Assembly: GCF_030378205.1 (NCBI RefSeq)
Contig: NZ_CP127385.1
Location: forward strand, 6,736,001 to 6,800,000
Length of the DNA: 64,000 nucleotides
Source: Bradyrhizobium sp. NP1
GTDB lineage: Bacteria > Pseudomonadota > Alphaproteobacteria > Rhizobiales > Xanthobacteraceae
Reading direction: 5' to 3'
Part shown: positions 54,907 to 63,479 of the stretch, piece by piece
Numbering within the stretch: the first letter of the stretch is position 1
Layout: each line of letters starts with the position of its first letter
The notes under the pieces: generated by a model
Told to the model about the DNA's origin: nothing
The model's database searches: none
The model's input: the letters and a program-made list of their open reading frames with translations, nothing else
Made by a program: the position numbers and the translations under genes

Positions 54907-55073
54907 TTGGTGCCGCTGATCTGAAGCTCCTATCATGCCGCCGCGAACGCGTCCCAGGAACTTCAGATCGAAAAGCGGCACCAAAATCATGGATTTGCCG
55001 GTGCCCCTCGCTTTCCGAAGTTCGTGTAAGAATGTGCAGCAATGAGAGACGAACTTCGGAAAGCGGACACCGG
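54907..55073. repeat. Tandem double-hairpin repeat element, copy 2, overlapping rluD start
   Basis: First hairpin 54907-54984 (arms TTGGTGCCGC...CTCCT and AGGA...GCGGCACCAA), second 54998-55073 (arms CCGGTG...GAAGTTCGT and ACGAACTTC...CACCGG), linker 13 bp (AATCATGGATTTG). The inner arm of the second is a perfect 16 bp (55010-55025 with 55049-55064). One arm again has extra bases before the match resumes. The rluD ATG (55042) is in the second loop. Confidence 0.75.
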
Positions 55074-56067
55074 GGGTGAGAAAAGGCTGGAGGTCACCGT
55101 CGCCGGCGACGAGGGATCGGCCCGGCTCGACCGCGTGCTGGCGCTGCGCTGCGAGGGCCTGTCGCGCTCGCGGCTGAAGGCGCTGATCCTCGCAGGCGCC
55201 GTGACGGTGAAGTCGGTCCCGGTCCGCGACCCCGCTTACCACGTCACGGCCGGCGATACGATCCTGATCGAGGTGCCCGAGGCTGCGCCGGCCGAGCCCG
55301 CCGGCGAGGCGATCGCGCTCGACATTACTTATGAGGATGCCGACATCATCGTTATCAACAAGCCGGCCGGCCTCGTGGTGCATCCGGCCGCCGGCCACGA
55401 GAGCGGCACGCTGGTGAATGCGCTGATCGCCCATTGCGGGGCGAGCCTGTCGGGGATCGGCGGGGTGCGCCGGCCGGGCATCGTGCACCGGCTCGACAAG
55501 GATACTTCGGGACTGATGGTGGTCGCCAAGAACGACCTCGCCCATCAGGGCCTCGCGGCGCAGTTCGCCGACCATGGCCGCACCGGCGCGATGCAGCGCG
55601 GCTACCTGGCGTTCGCCTGGGGCCTGCCGAACCGCCTCCGCGGCTCGGTCGACGCGCCGATCGACCGCCACCCGCATGCGCGCGATAAGATGGCGGTGCG
55701 CGAGGGCGGCCGCGAGGCCGTCACCCATTGGGAGATCCGCAGGAGCTTTGCCGGGCGCGACGGCAAGCCGGTCGCTTCACTGCTCGCCTGCCGGCTCGAG
55801 ACCGGACGCACCCACCAGATCCGCGTCCATCTCGCTTATATCGGGCATCCGCTGCTGGGCGATGCCGTCTACGGCCCGCACTTCAAGACCAAGGCGAGCC
55901 AGCTCGGCGAGCAGGGTCGCGCTGCGCTGGAGGCGCTGGACCGGCAGGCCCTGCATGCCTATCTCCTGGTTCTGGAACACCCGCGCAGCGGGGAACTCAT
56001 GCATTGGGAGGCGCCGCTGCCCCCCGAGCTCGCCCGCCTGGAGGGCACCCTGGAAGCGGCGGTTTGA
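55042..56067 (+). CDS. rluD: Ribosomal large-subunit pseudouridine synthase, RluD type
   Basis: 341 residues. An N-terminal S4 domain (SARLDRVLALRCEGLSRSRL) precedes the catalytic domain with GIVHRLDKDTSGLMVVAKN, whose aspartate is the catalytic residue, and RLETGRTHQIRVHLAYIGHP. It converts uridines of helix 69 of 23S rRNA. No strong ribosome site precedes the ATG at 55042, which sits inside a hairpin of the repeat element; residues 3-10 are encoded by the repeat arm. Gene order rluD-rpoH is usual in this group. Confidence 0.93.
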   Translation: MRDELRKADTGGEKRLEVTVAGDEGSARLDRVLALRCEGLSRSRLKALILAGAVTVKSVPVRDPAYHVTAGDTILIEVPEAAPAEPAGEAIALDITYEDADIIVINKPAGLVVHPAAGHESGTLVNALIAHCGASLSGIGGVRRPGIVHRLDKDTSGLMVVAKNDLAHQGLAAQFADHGRTGAMQRGYLAFAWGLPNRLRGSVDAPIDRHPHARDKMAVREGGREAVTHWEIRRSFAGRDGKPVASLLACRLETGRTHQIRVHLAYIGHPLLGDAVYGPHFKTKASQLGEQGRAALEALDRQALHAYLLVLEHPRSGELMHWEAPLPPELARLEGTLEAAV

Positions 56068-56174
56068 CGCAGGCCCCGGAAAAGCCGTGTTATGCCAGCA
56101 GGTTATGGCAGCCACACGGGGACGTGACGTCAGCAATCCTTCCCTATTAACCCCCGGATGGTGTATTGTTGCAC

Positions 56175-56196
56175 CCGCGTTGAATACCCAACGCGG
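56175..56196. promoter_or_regulatory. Hairpin in the rpoH upstream region
   Basis: Perfect 8-bp inverted repeat CCGCGTTG / CAACGCGG around AATACC, about 90 bases before the rpoH start. It could be an operator or part of the 5' leader. It has no T-tract and does not resemble a ROSE thermometer. Confidence 0.35.
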
Positions 56197-56283
56197 AACA
56201 TCGCAGTCCGGCTGGCTTTAACCAAGCGCCGCCTGCCTGGCCCGCCGCTATCGGGGGCCTGAACCAAAGTGGAGGGCGCTAGA

Positions 56284-57183
56284 ATGGCCCGCACAGCTTC
56301 GCTGCCGATTCTCAGTGGAGAATCCGGCCTTTCAAGATACCTCGCCGAGATCCGCAAGTTCCCGATGCTGGAACCCCAGCAGGAATACATGCTCGCCAAG
56401 CGTTGGCGCGAGCATGACGATCGCGACGCGGCACATCAACTCGTCACCAGCCACCTCCGGCTCGTGGCCAAGATCGCCATGGGCTATCGCGGCTACGGCC
56501 TGCCGATCTCCGAGGTCGTCTCGGAAGGCAATGTCGGCCTGATGCAGGCGGTCAAGCGATTCGAACCCGAGAAGGGCTTTCGTCTCGCCACCTACGCCAT
56601 GTGGTGGATCAAGGCGTCGATACAAGAGTACATCCTGCGTTCCTGGTCGCTCGTGAAGATGGGCACCACCGCAAACCAGAAAAAGCTGTTCTTCAACCTG
56701 CGCAAGGCGAAGAGCCGCATCAACGCGCTGGACGAGGGTGACCTGCACCCCGACCAGGTGAAGACCATCGCCAAGCGGCTCGGCGTCACCGATCAGGACG
56801 TGATCGACATGAACCGCCGCCTGTCCGGCGACGCGTCGCTGAACGCGCCGATCCGGGACGATGGCGAAGCCGGCGAATGGCAGGACTGGCTGGTCGACAA
56901 CTCGCCGAGCCAGGAAGCGCTGATGGCCGAGCACGAGGAGTTCGACCATCGCCGTAACGCGCTGCACGGCGCCATCAACGTGCTCAACCCGCGCGAACGC
57001 CGCATCTTCGAGGCGCGGCGCCTGGCGGACGAGCCTATGACGCTGGAAGACCTTGCCGCCGAGTTCGGCGTGTCGCGCGAGCGCGTGCGGCAGATCGAGG
57101 TCCGCGCCTTCGAGAAGGTGCAGTCGGCGGTCAAGGGCACCATCGCGCGGCAGGAAGCTGCCGCGCTCGAGGCAGCTCACTAA
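56284..57183 (+). CDS. rpoH: RNA polymerase heat-shock sigma factor
   Basis: 299 residues. Region 2 contains HLRLVAKIAMGYRGYGLPIS and GFRLATYAMWWIKASIQEYI. The RpoH box is QKKLFFNLRK, diagnostic for sigma-32. Region 4 ends LAAEFGVSRERVRQIEVRAF. GGAGG lies eight bases before the ATG. It is downstream of rluD. Two hairpins follow its stop. Confidence 0.95.
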   Translation: MARTASLPILSGESGLSRYLAEIRKFPMLEPQQEYMLAKRWREHDDRDAAHQLVTSHLRLVAKIAMGYRGYGLPISEVVSEGNVGLMQAVKRFEPEKGFRLATYAMWWIKASIQEYILRSWSLVKMGTTANQKKLFFNLRKAKSRINALDEGDLHPDQVKTIAKRLGVTDQDVIDMNRRLSGDASLNAPIRDDGEAGEWQDWLVDNSPSQEALMAEHEEFDHRRNALHGAINVLNPRERRIFEARRLADEPMTLEDLAAEFGVSRERVRQIEVRAFEKVQSAVKGTIARQEAAALEAAH

Positions 57184-57189
57184 TGGCAT

Positions 57190-57268
57190 GATCCGAGAGC
57201 CGGAGGGCTTTCGGATCGGAACAGCAGGATCAGCGATTTCAAAGCCGGCGGCAACGCCGGCTTTTTTG
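57190..57268 (+). terminator. Hairpin plus rho-independent terminator after rpoH
   Basis: First, GATCCGAGAGCC (57190-57201) pairs with GGCTTTCGGATC (57206-57217). Then AGCCGGCG (57243-57250), loop GCAA, CGCCGGCT (57255-57262) and six T. The second is a canonical terminator; the first may stabilise or regulate the 3' end. Confidence 0.85.
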
Positions 57269-57302
57269 TTGCCTCGTTTCGTGCTGCGCCGTTCCGGCTG
57301 AC

Positions 57303-57435
57303 TTCGTCATGCCCGGCATGCAGTCAAGCCTGCGCAGACTGCGTAAACTTGTCTGCGGTGCCGGGCATCCACGTCTTCAGGATCTTGCGGGAACGGAAAG
57401 GCGTGGATGGCCGGGTCAAGCCCGGCCATGACGAA
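57303..57435. repeat. Dispersed structured GC-rich repeat (nested palindromes)
   Basis: Outer arms TTCGTCATG..CCGG and CCGG..CATGACGAA. Inner arms CCGGGCATCCACG and CGTGGATGGCCGGG. A small hairpin GGCCGGGT / CCCGGCC completes the right end. From memory this is one of the commonest intergenic repeats in Bradyrhizobium. A partial copy is at 54271-54302. Confidence 0.6.
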
Positions 57436-57450
57436 TAGCGCGGCGCTCCC

Positions 57451-58095
57451 CTACTCCCCCCACTCCCGCGCCATGGTGGCGAGCGCGCAGCCCTCGCAAT
57501 AGCGCGCGTCCTTGTAGTCGATCCAGTTGTGCGCATAGACGTGGTCGAGCGGAATGCCGTAACGCGCCCGCAACAGCTTCACCAGGATCCGCCACGCCGC
57601 GACCTGCGCCTCGGTGGGCGGACGGGTGACGTCGGGATAGTTGCCGGCGAACTCCACCCCGATCGAAGTGTCCTTGTTGGCCTGATGATAGGTCTGGCTG
57701 TTGTCGATATATTTGTTGTCGTTGCGGTTGGCGCCGTCGGTGTGGGTCGGGACCAGCGTTTCCGGCACCGCCCAATAGACCGTGCCGTCGGTCTCGACCC
57801 AGACCATGACGCCGCGCCGTGTCGGGTTCTTCGCCTGCTCGGCGGCGCCGCCGCGCGCCGAGCCTGCCGGCCCCTCGGTCTGGTGCACGATGATGTTGGT
57901 CCATCGGTGCGCCGTCGCGACGTCGCCCCAGGGCGCGAGCCACACGATCTTCAATCCGTCAATCCCGGGCGTGCCGGCCTGCCGCGCCAGCGCGTTCAGA
58001 TCAGCGCCTTGCGCGAACATCTCCGCCGATAACGCAAGCGCGGCGCAGGCGATGATCAGGAACCAACATGTCGTGGAGAACAGACGGGCTTTCAT
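57451..58095 (-). CDS. N-acetylmuramoyl-L-alanine amidase (Amidase_2)
   Basis: 214 residues with a signal peptide (FLIIACAALALSAEMFAQ). The zinc-binding fold is recognisable by NIIVHQTEG, then SIGVEFAGNYPD and VYAHNWIDYKDARYCEGCA. Such enzymes cut the amide bond between muramic acid and the stem peptide. It ends ten bases or so downstream of a dispersed repeat. Two cysteines near the C-terminus could form a disulfide. Confidence 0.85.
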   Translation of the reverse strand: MKARLFSTTCWFLIIACAALALSAEMFAQGADLNALARQAGTPGIDGLKIVWLAPWGDVATAHRWTNIIVHQTEGPAGSARGGAAEQAKNPTRRGVMVWVETDGTVYWAVPETLVPTHTDGANRNDNKYIDNSQTYHQANKDTSIGVEFAGNYPDVTRPPTEAQVAAWRILVKLLRARYGIPLDHVYAHNWIDYKDARYCEGCALATMAREWGE

Positions 58096-58114
58096 AAAGC
58101 CTGTCTAGCATGCT

Positions 58115-59329
58115 TCACGCGCGCTTGCGCGCCGGCTCGGCCGCGCCCTGGTCGGGCGCCAGCGGCGGCGACGGGTCATAGACCGCGCAGCGGTTCTTGC
58201 CTTCCTTCTTGGCGGCGTAGAGCGCGTGGTCGGCCGCGGCGACCAGCCGGTCCGGGAAGTTGCCGACGTCGGCGCTCCATTGCGCCACGCCGATCGAGAC
58301 CGCGATCGGGATGTCGTTGCCGACACAGGCTTCGGCGTCGGCGCGGCAGACGTCGAGGATGCGGCGCGCGATCATCGCGCCCTCGCGCAGCGTCGAGGAC
58401 GGCAGCACGATGCAGAACTCGTCGCCGCCGGTGCGCGCCAGCATGTCGCCGGCCCTGAGCCGCGTCTGCGCCATCAGCGTGAAATGCTGCAGGCAGGCGT
58501 CGCCCGCGGCGTGACCATGGGTGTCGTTGATGCTCTTGAAGCCGTCGAGATCGATCACCAGGAGCGCGAACGGCTCGCCGGAGCGCCCCGAGCGCGCGCA
58601 TTCCTCGGTGAGCCGCTGCAGAAGGTGGCGGCGGTTGCCGACCCCGGTGAGATCATCGAGCAGCGCGAGATCGGCGACCTCGCTGCGCAGCCGGTCGATG
58701 CCCATCAGCAGGAAGCCGAAATTCCAGGCCATCGACAGGAAGCCCAGCACCAGGATCAGCGGCGCCTGCAGCCCGTTGTAGGTCACCAGCGAGACATCGC
58801 CGCCGATATGCAGCAGCGCGCAGGTGGTGCGAAAGGCGTGAGAAGCGACCATCAGGATCGCGACCATGCTGGCGAGCCTGGCGCCGGGATTGGTGCGGCC
58901 GTGCTCGCGCCCCCACAGCAGCTTCACCGTCGCGGCGATGGGGATCGACTGGCCCACCGAATAGATCAGGATGCGGATCGGCATGTCGTCGACGACGACC
59001 AGGAAGAACAGGAGCCCGGCGCAGGTCAGCCCGACCGTCAGCGCCGCGCCACGCCAGGAGACCGGCTCGCCGTAGAAGCGGCGAACGCCCATCGCGATCA
59101 GGCAGCAGGCGAAGATCAACAGGCCACCGCCGACGACCAGCGGCAGGCGCGAGTCCACCACGCCGCGCAGCAGGGAAAGCGCCGCGCCGAGCGCGGCCAT
59201 CAGCGGCGCCGCAGCCCAGAACCGCGCGGCTTCGAACTTGGGGTAGCTGCGGAGGACGTAGCCCCAGAGCAGGCTCAGCGCGAGGAAATTGATGACGAAT
59301 ACCGTCCACAGCGTCGGCACGTTCAGCAT
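58115..59329 (-). CDS. Membrane-bound diguanylate cyclase
   Basis: 404 residues. Six or seven membrane helices occupy residues 1-210. The GGDEF domain follows with DDLTGVGNRRHLLQRL, DLDGFKSINDTHGHAAGD and a canonical active site RTGGDEFCIVLPSS. No clear RxxD inhibitory site is visible before the motif. It makes cyclic di-GMP. The sensory input is the membrane domain. Confidence 0.9.
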   Translation of the reverse strand: MLNVPTLWTVFVINFLALSLLWGYVLRSYPKFEAARFWAAAPLMAALGAALSLLRGVVDSRLPLVVGGGLLIFACCLIAMGVRRFYGEPVSWRGAALTVGLTCAGLLFFLVVVDDMPIRILIYSVGQSIPIAATVKLLWGREHGRTNPGARLASMVAILMVASHAFRTTCALLHIGGDVSLVTYNGLQAPLILVLGFLSMAWNFGFLLMGIDRLRSEVADLALLDDLTGVGNRRHLLQRLTEECARSGRSGEPFALLVIDLDGFKSINDTHGHAAGDACLQHFTLMAQTRLRAGDMLARTGGDEFCIVLPSSTLREGAMIARRILDVCRADAEACVGNDIPIAVSIGVAQWSADVGNFPDRLVAAADHALYAAKKEGKNRCAVYDPSPPLAPDQGAAEPARKRA

Positions 59330-59766
59330 CGCGACTGCGGGAAAAGAAACACCCGCCCCCTCTGTCCGGTCGAACGGCCCGCCCCGGACCGCTGCCTTTC
59401 TTCTTGGGCGCCAACATGCAGCCGCGCCGCTTAACGGACTCTCAAGGCGAAAGCATCAATCGCGCCGTGGTTTTGAATTGATGAAGAGGCCGTTCGGCAG
59501 CTGTTAAGCATCGCCTTCGACCGGCGCGACGGCGGCGATCAAAGGCTTACGCATCGCTTCGCACGGCGTTCGGCCAGCGCCGATTTCGCGAAAAACCGTT
59601 TCAAAATGCATAACATCTGTGGATAACGCGATGACACCGGCGTGACAGTGGGAGGCATCACGCCGCGAATCTGCTTCGCTTATCGTCGAGGATATTGCGA
59701 GGCTGGCCCTCCGCCGAGCATCCCTCGTGTCTCGCGTTCAATCCATTAAACCCTTGAGAGGATACT

Positions 59767-59829
59767 ATGGCTAAGAAAGCGAAGAAGGCGAAAAAGGCGA
59801 AAAAGGCGAAGGCCAAGAAGAAGAAGTAA
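59767..59829 (+). CDS. 20-residue lysine/alanine peptide
   Basis: ATG 59767 to TAA 59827-59829, preceded by AGAGG at six-base spacing. The product is 13 lysines and six alanines after Met, in a repeating AKK pattern, made by tandem GAAAAAGGC-like repeats in the DNA. It resembles the C-terminal tails of histone H1-like proteins and may bind nucleic acid. Hairpins at 59839-59870 and 59903-59933 follow. Too short for most gene finders. Confidence 0.55.
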   Translation: MAKKAKKAKKAKKAKAKKKK

Positions 59830-59902
59830 CGCTTCTTCAGCCCGGGCGGAGCGCACCGCTCCCCCGGGCTACCGGCCCAAACCCGGATCATCAGGTTCAA
59901 AA

Positions 59903-59933
59903 CAGGCGGGCATCGGCCCGCCTGTTTGATTTT
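59903..59933 (+). terminator. Rho-independent terminator
   Basis: CAGGCGGGC (59903-59911), loop ATCG, GCCCGCCTG (59916-59924), then TTTGATTTT. An additional stem AGCCCGGG / CCCGGGCT (59839-59870) lies directly after the lysine-rich gene. Both fit termination of that transcript. Confidence 0.75.
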
Positions 59934-59969
59934 AGGGAGGTCACTTCAAGGGAGGTGGGAGGACGCTCT

Positions 59970-60581
59970 TCAGCGCTCGGCGAACGCGAGCCGCGCGCCC
60001 AGCAGCGCAAAGCCGCCGGCGAACGCCCGGCGCAGCCACATCATCACCCTTGGCCGGCTCACCACGCGGTCGCGCACGTAGGCCGCGAACAGGCCATAGA
60101 GCACGAACACCGCAAACGTCATCGCCATGAAGGCCACGCTCAATTCGGCCATCCGCGCCAGCGGATGGCTTTCGCCGGAGGCGATGAACTGCGGCAGGAA
60201 GGCGAGGAAGAAGATCGACAGCTTCGGATTGAGGATGTTGATCAGGAAGCCGGTCACCACGACGCGCCGGTCCGAGTGCGGCGTTGTGCCGGTCTCCACC
60301 GCAAGCGCGCCGCGCTCGCGCAGGCTCTGCCAGGCCATGTAAAGCAGATAGAGCACGCCGCACCATTTCAGCGCGGCGAACGCCAGCGCGCTGGTGTGCA
60401 GCACCGCGGCAAGCCCGAGCATCGCGGCCGCCATGTGCGGCAGGATGCCGAGCGTGCAGCCGAAGGCGGCGGCGATGCTGGCGCGGCCGCCGCGCGCGAG
60501 CGCCGCCGCAAGCGTGTAGAGCACGCCGGTGCCGGGGGAAGCGACCACGATCAGCGAGGTCAGCAGGAAGGCTGCGGACAT
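59970..60581 (-). CDS. LysE family amino acid exporter
   Basis: 203 residues, about six membrane helices. Family signatures are VVASPGTGVLYTLAAALARG near the start and TGFLINILNPKLSIFFLAF, both characteristic of LysE/RhtB transporters. The ATG at 60581 is preferred over a GTG at 60596 by position relative to the first helix. It exports amino acids or related compounds. Confidence 0.88.
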   Translation of the reverse strand: MSAAFLLTSLIVVASPGTGVLYTLAAALARGGRASIAAAFGCTLGILPHMAAAMLGLAAVLHTSALAFAALKWCGVLYLLYMAWQSLRERGALAVETGTTPHSDRRVVVTGFLINILNPKLSIFFLAFLPQFIASGESHPLARMAELSVAFMAMTFAVFVLYGLFAAYVRDRVVSRPRVMMWLRRAFAGGFALLGARLAFAER

Positions 60582-60626
60582 GGCTTGCCATAGCACGCCG
60601 CCGCGCGCGGCGGTAGCGCTAGCGCC

Positions 60627-61013
60627 TCAGCGCGGCGAGCCGAGCTGCGCCGCCTCCGCCTCCCGCAGCACGTCGAGCGGCGTCCACGGCTTGGCCCAGA
60701 ATTTCGTGCCGTCGGGCAGCTTCTCCGCCAGCGGCCGGCCCGAGGTGACGACGACATCGAGCGCGGGATGGCGCTCCCTGGCGAGGAAGGCGAGCTCGAC
60801 CCCGCTCATGCGGCCGGCCAGGTTGACGTCGGTGATCAGGAGCAGCACCGCGCCACCGTCGTCCTTTTCCAGGACAAGCGCGGCAGCCTCCGCGCTCTCG
60901 CACTGGATCACGTCGTAGTCGCTTTCTTCCAGGAGCAACGACATCATGTCGCGCTGCGAGGGGTCGTCCTCCACGATGAGCGCGGTGGCACGAAAGGGCC
61001 TCGATTGTCCCAT
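60627..61013 (-). CDS. Single-domain response regulator receiver
   Basis: 128 residues. The acidic pocket is VEDDPSQRDMM, the phospho-acceptor aspartate is in LITDVNLAG, the threonine/serine switch in VVTSGRPL and the lysine in FWAKPW. No output domain, so it acts as a CheY-like or phosphorelay protein. No kinase gene is adjacent. Confidence 0.9.
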   Translation of the reverse strand: MGQSRPFRATALIVEDDPSQRDMMSLLLEESDYDVIQCESAEAAALVLEKDDGGAVLLLITDVNLAGRMSGVELAFLARERHPALDVVVTSGRPLAEKLPDGTKFWAKPWTPLDVLREAEAAQLGSPR

Positions 61014-61156
61014 GAGCCGCTCCCAAAATCAGACGTTGAAGAAGATGGCATGGGGTCAAACAACAAACCCCGCCATTGTTTCGCACCGCGGCTTAAATAG
61101 TGCCGGAACCTGCGCTATCAGCAGGACCCGTATGATCTCTGGACAGAGGAACCGAC

Positions 61157-62005
61157 ATGACCGAGATCAGGGGCTCCGCCGCGGCCGTAACGGGAGCGGC
61201 CAGCGGCATCGGCCGGGCGCTCGCGCTGGAACTGGCGGCGCGCGGCGCCGATCTCGCGCTCGCCGACCGCGACGAGGCGGGGCTCGCGGCGGTCGCGGCC
61301 GAGATCGAGGGCAGCAACGCGAGCCCGCGCAAGGTCACGACCCACCGCGTCGATGTCGGCGCGCCCGACCAGATTGCAGCATTCGCGCAAGCCGCAAGCG
61401 CCGCGCATCCCTCGCTCAACATCCTCGTCAACAATGCGGGTGTGGCGCTGCTCGGCCAGTTCGGCGAGATCGACCAGGCGCAGATGGACTGGCTGATGAA
61501 CATCAATTTCTGGGGCGTGGTGCATGCGACCCGCGCCTTCCTGCCGCAGCTCTCGCGGCAGCGGCAAGCGCATATCGTCAACCTCTCGTCGATCTTCGGC
61601 ATCGTCGCCCCGCCCGGCCAGACCGCCTATGCGGCGGCGAAGTTCGCCGTGCGCGGCTTCTCCGAAAGCCTGCGCCATGAGCTGCAAATGGCGGCAAGCC
61701 CGGTGCGGCTCTCGGTGGTGCATCCCGGCGGCGTCTCGACCAACATCGTGCGCAATTCCCGCACCGGAAGCGGCATCAGCGACAATGCGTGGCGCGCACA
61801 GACGATCGAGCGGTTCGACGCGTTGGCAAAGACCACGCCGCAAGCCGCCGCGCTGCGCATCATCGACGGAATCGAGAAGAACAGGCCGCGCATCCTGATC
61901 GGCAACGACGCCCGCTTCATGGACATCCTGCAGCGGCTTCGCCCCGCGAGCTACTGGTCGGTGCTGGCGCGGCGGCTGGAGAAGATGGCGAACAAGGCGA
62001 AGTGA
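61157..62005 (+). CDS. Short-chain dehydrogenase/reductase
   Basis: 282 residues. Cofactor motif TGAASGIG, NNAG, catalytic serine in NLSSIFG and tyrosine/lysine in YAAAKFA. The longer C-terminal region (about 90 residues after the active site) resembles SDRs acting on lipids or retinoid-like substrates. Aspartate after the second strand (ALADRD) suggests NAD(H). It is convergent with the lytic transglycosylase. Confidence 0.9.
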   Translation: MTEIRGSAAAVTGAASGIGRALALELAARGADLALADRDEAGLAAVAAEIEGSNASPRKVTTHRVDVGAPDQIAAFAQAASAAHPSLNILVNNAGVALLGQFGEIDQAQMDWLMNINFWGVVHATRAFLPQLSRQRQAHIVNLSSIFGIVAPPGQTAYAAAKFAVRGFSESLRHELQMAASPVRLSVVHPGGVSTNIVRNSRTGSGISDNAWRAQTIERFDALAKTTPQAAALRIIDGIEKNRPRILIGNDARFMDILQRLRPASYWSVLARRLEKMANKAK

Positions 62006-62063
62006 CGATCGCGCCCCTGGGCGCGATCGTCATCCCGGGGCGCGCGAAGCGCGAACCCGGGAT
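62004..62063. terminator. Two tandem hairpins between convergent genes
   Basis: GACGATCGCGCC (62004-62015), loop CCTG, GGCGCGATCGTC (62020-62031), a perfect 12-bp stem beginning inside the SDR stop codon. Then ATCCCGGG (62032-62039) and CCCGGGAT (62056-62063) with an inner CGCGC / GCGCG. No T-tract, but placement between convergent genes suggests termination or a dispersed palindrome. Confidence 0.5.
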
Positions 62064-62081
62064 CTCGCGCAGCAAGGCGCC

Positions 62082-62891
62082 TCACCGTCCGACGAGCTGG
62101 TCGGCGAAATAGCCGATGGTCTTGCGATAGATCACGGCGCGATTCCACTCGCGCATCGCCTCGAAATTGGCGCTGCCCTCGCCGTAAGGCTGCCCCATCT
62201 TGAAGCCGTTGGTGTGCAAGAGGTTCGCGGTGGAGGCGAGCACGTCGGCGACGCTGTGGCGCAGGTCGACGCGGCCGTCGCCGTCGAAATCGACGCCATA
62301 CTTGATGTAGGACGACGGCAGGAACTGCGTCTGGCCGATCTCCCCGGCATAGGCGCCGATCAGGTCGCGCTGGGGCAGATCGCCGCGCTGGATGATCTTC
62401 AGGGCCGCCAGCAACTCGCCCTGGAACAGCTCGCTGCGCCGGCAGTCATGCGCGAGCGTGGCGAGCGTGCGGATCACCGGCAGCTTGCCCATGTCGCCCT
62501 TGCCGAAATCGCTCTCCAGTCCCCAGATCGCGACCAGGATCTGGCGCGGCACGCCGAACTGCTGCTCGATCTTCGACAGCAGCGCGGCGTGACGGGACAG
62601 CATGGCGCGGCCGCCATTGATGCGGCCCGGCCCGACCCGGGTCGAAACATACTGCTCGAAGGTCTTGTTGAAGGTGTAGCGCTGCCGGCGGTCGAAGGCG
62701 AGCACGCTGCCGTCCTGCCCGACGCCGGAAAATGCCGTGCTGACGACGGCCGCCGAGACGCCGGCCGCTTGCGCATCCGCGGAAACATTCGAAATGAACG
62801 AATTGAAATCGCCGCCGCAGCGCGCGGCAAAAGCGGGCGTGGCCGCAGCAAGGAAGATGCCGAGAAAAGCGACCGTGCCAGACCTGAACAT
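62082..62891 (-). CDS. Lytic murein transglycosylase, MltB family
   Basis: 269 residues from the ATG at 62891 (the TTG at 62927 is less likely). A signal peptide (GTVAFLGIFLAAATPAFA) precedes the SLT_2 domain, with catalytic glutamate in IWGLESDFG and GEIGQTQFLPSSYIKYGVDF. It cleaves peptidoglycan glycan strands with formation of 1,6-anhydromuramic acid. A related gene lies at 63480. Confidence 0.9.
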   Translation of the reverse strand: MFRSGTVAFLGIFLAAATPAFAARCGGDFNSFISNVSADAQAAGVSAAVVSTAFSGVGQDGSVLAFDRRQRYTFNKTFEQYVSTRVGPGRINGGRAMLSRHAALLSKIEQQFGVPRQILVAIWGLESDFGKGDMGKLPVIRTLATLAHDCRRSELFQGELLAALKIIQRGDLPQRDLIGAYAGEIGQTQFLPSSYIKYGVDFDGDGRVDLRHSVADVLASTANLLHTNGFKMGQPYGEGSANFEAMREWNRAVIYRKTIGYFADQLVGR

Positions 62892-63021
62892 GCTCAAAAA
62901 TACCTTTGATTGCTGCACCGGTTTCAATCATGCCATGGCGAAAACAGGTCAGTCAAAACGCCCGCCCGGCAGAGCCAGTCGACGCTTGTGAACGACGTCC
63001 AGGACAGCCGCCTGCACGACA

Positions 63022-63046
63022 GGAACCGGCGCTGATGCCTGACGTT
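63022..63046 (+). promoter_or_regulatory. EcfG (general stress response) promoter
   Basis: GGAAC (63022-63026), 16 bases, CGTT (63043-63046): exact consensus. It is followed 48 bases later by the ATG of the small membrane protein. Confidence 0.75.
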
Positions 63047-63094
63047 GTCCGTTGACGGGTTGGCCGTTTTCAGTTGATCGCAGGTCAGGCCGCG

Positions 63095-63436
63095 ATGCAG
63101 GACGGATTGCAGGACGACACATCACCGCGCGGCATTCTTGGGACACCGCTGTTGCGGCTGCTCGCCATCAACCTCGCGGCCGGCGCGGCGGCGGCCGTCC
63201 TTCTCGTCGGCGGCCTGCTGCTGATCAACCCGGGCGGCCTGCGCGACCTGATCCTCGCCGACCGAGCGCCGGGCGTGGCGCTTCTGCTGCTGATCGGATC
63301 GTTCGTCATCACCTTCGGCTCGACCGCGATGGGCACCGCGATCATGGCTTCCGGCTGCCGCGAGGCGACGGATGACGCGCCGCGCGGACCCGGCCGCCTC
63401 GTCGCGCAGGACATCAAGCAACCGCGCGGCTCGTGA
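63095..63436 (+). CDS. Small two-span membrane protein, general-stress controlled
   Basis: 113 residues. Two hydrophobic helices (LLAINLAAGAAAAVLLVGGL and ALLLLIGSFVITFGSTAMGT) flanked by polar ends. No known domain. A perfect EcfG-type promoter lies upstream. The ATG at 63095 is preferred over a TTG at 63074. It lies between two lytic transglycosylase genes on the other strand. Confidence 0.75.
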   Translation: MQDGLQDDTSPRGILGTPLLRLLAINLAAGAAAAVLLVGGLLLINPGGLRDLILADRAPGVALLLLIGSFVITFGSTAMGTAIMASGCREATDDAPRGPGRLVAQDIKQPRGS

Positions 63437-63479
63437 CCGAAGGTCGCGCGACCGGGCGTCAGGCCGATCAGCACGCGCC

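Noticed and set aside
59618..59626. Perfect DnaA box (TGTGGATAA)
   Set aside because: It is a single copy with no AT-rich unwinding region, further boxes or origin genes, so no replication origin is claimed.
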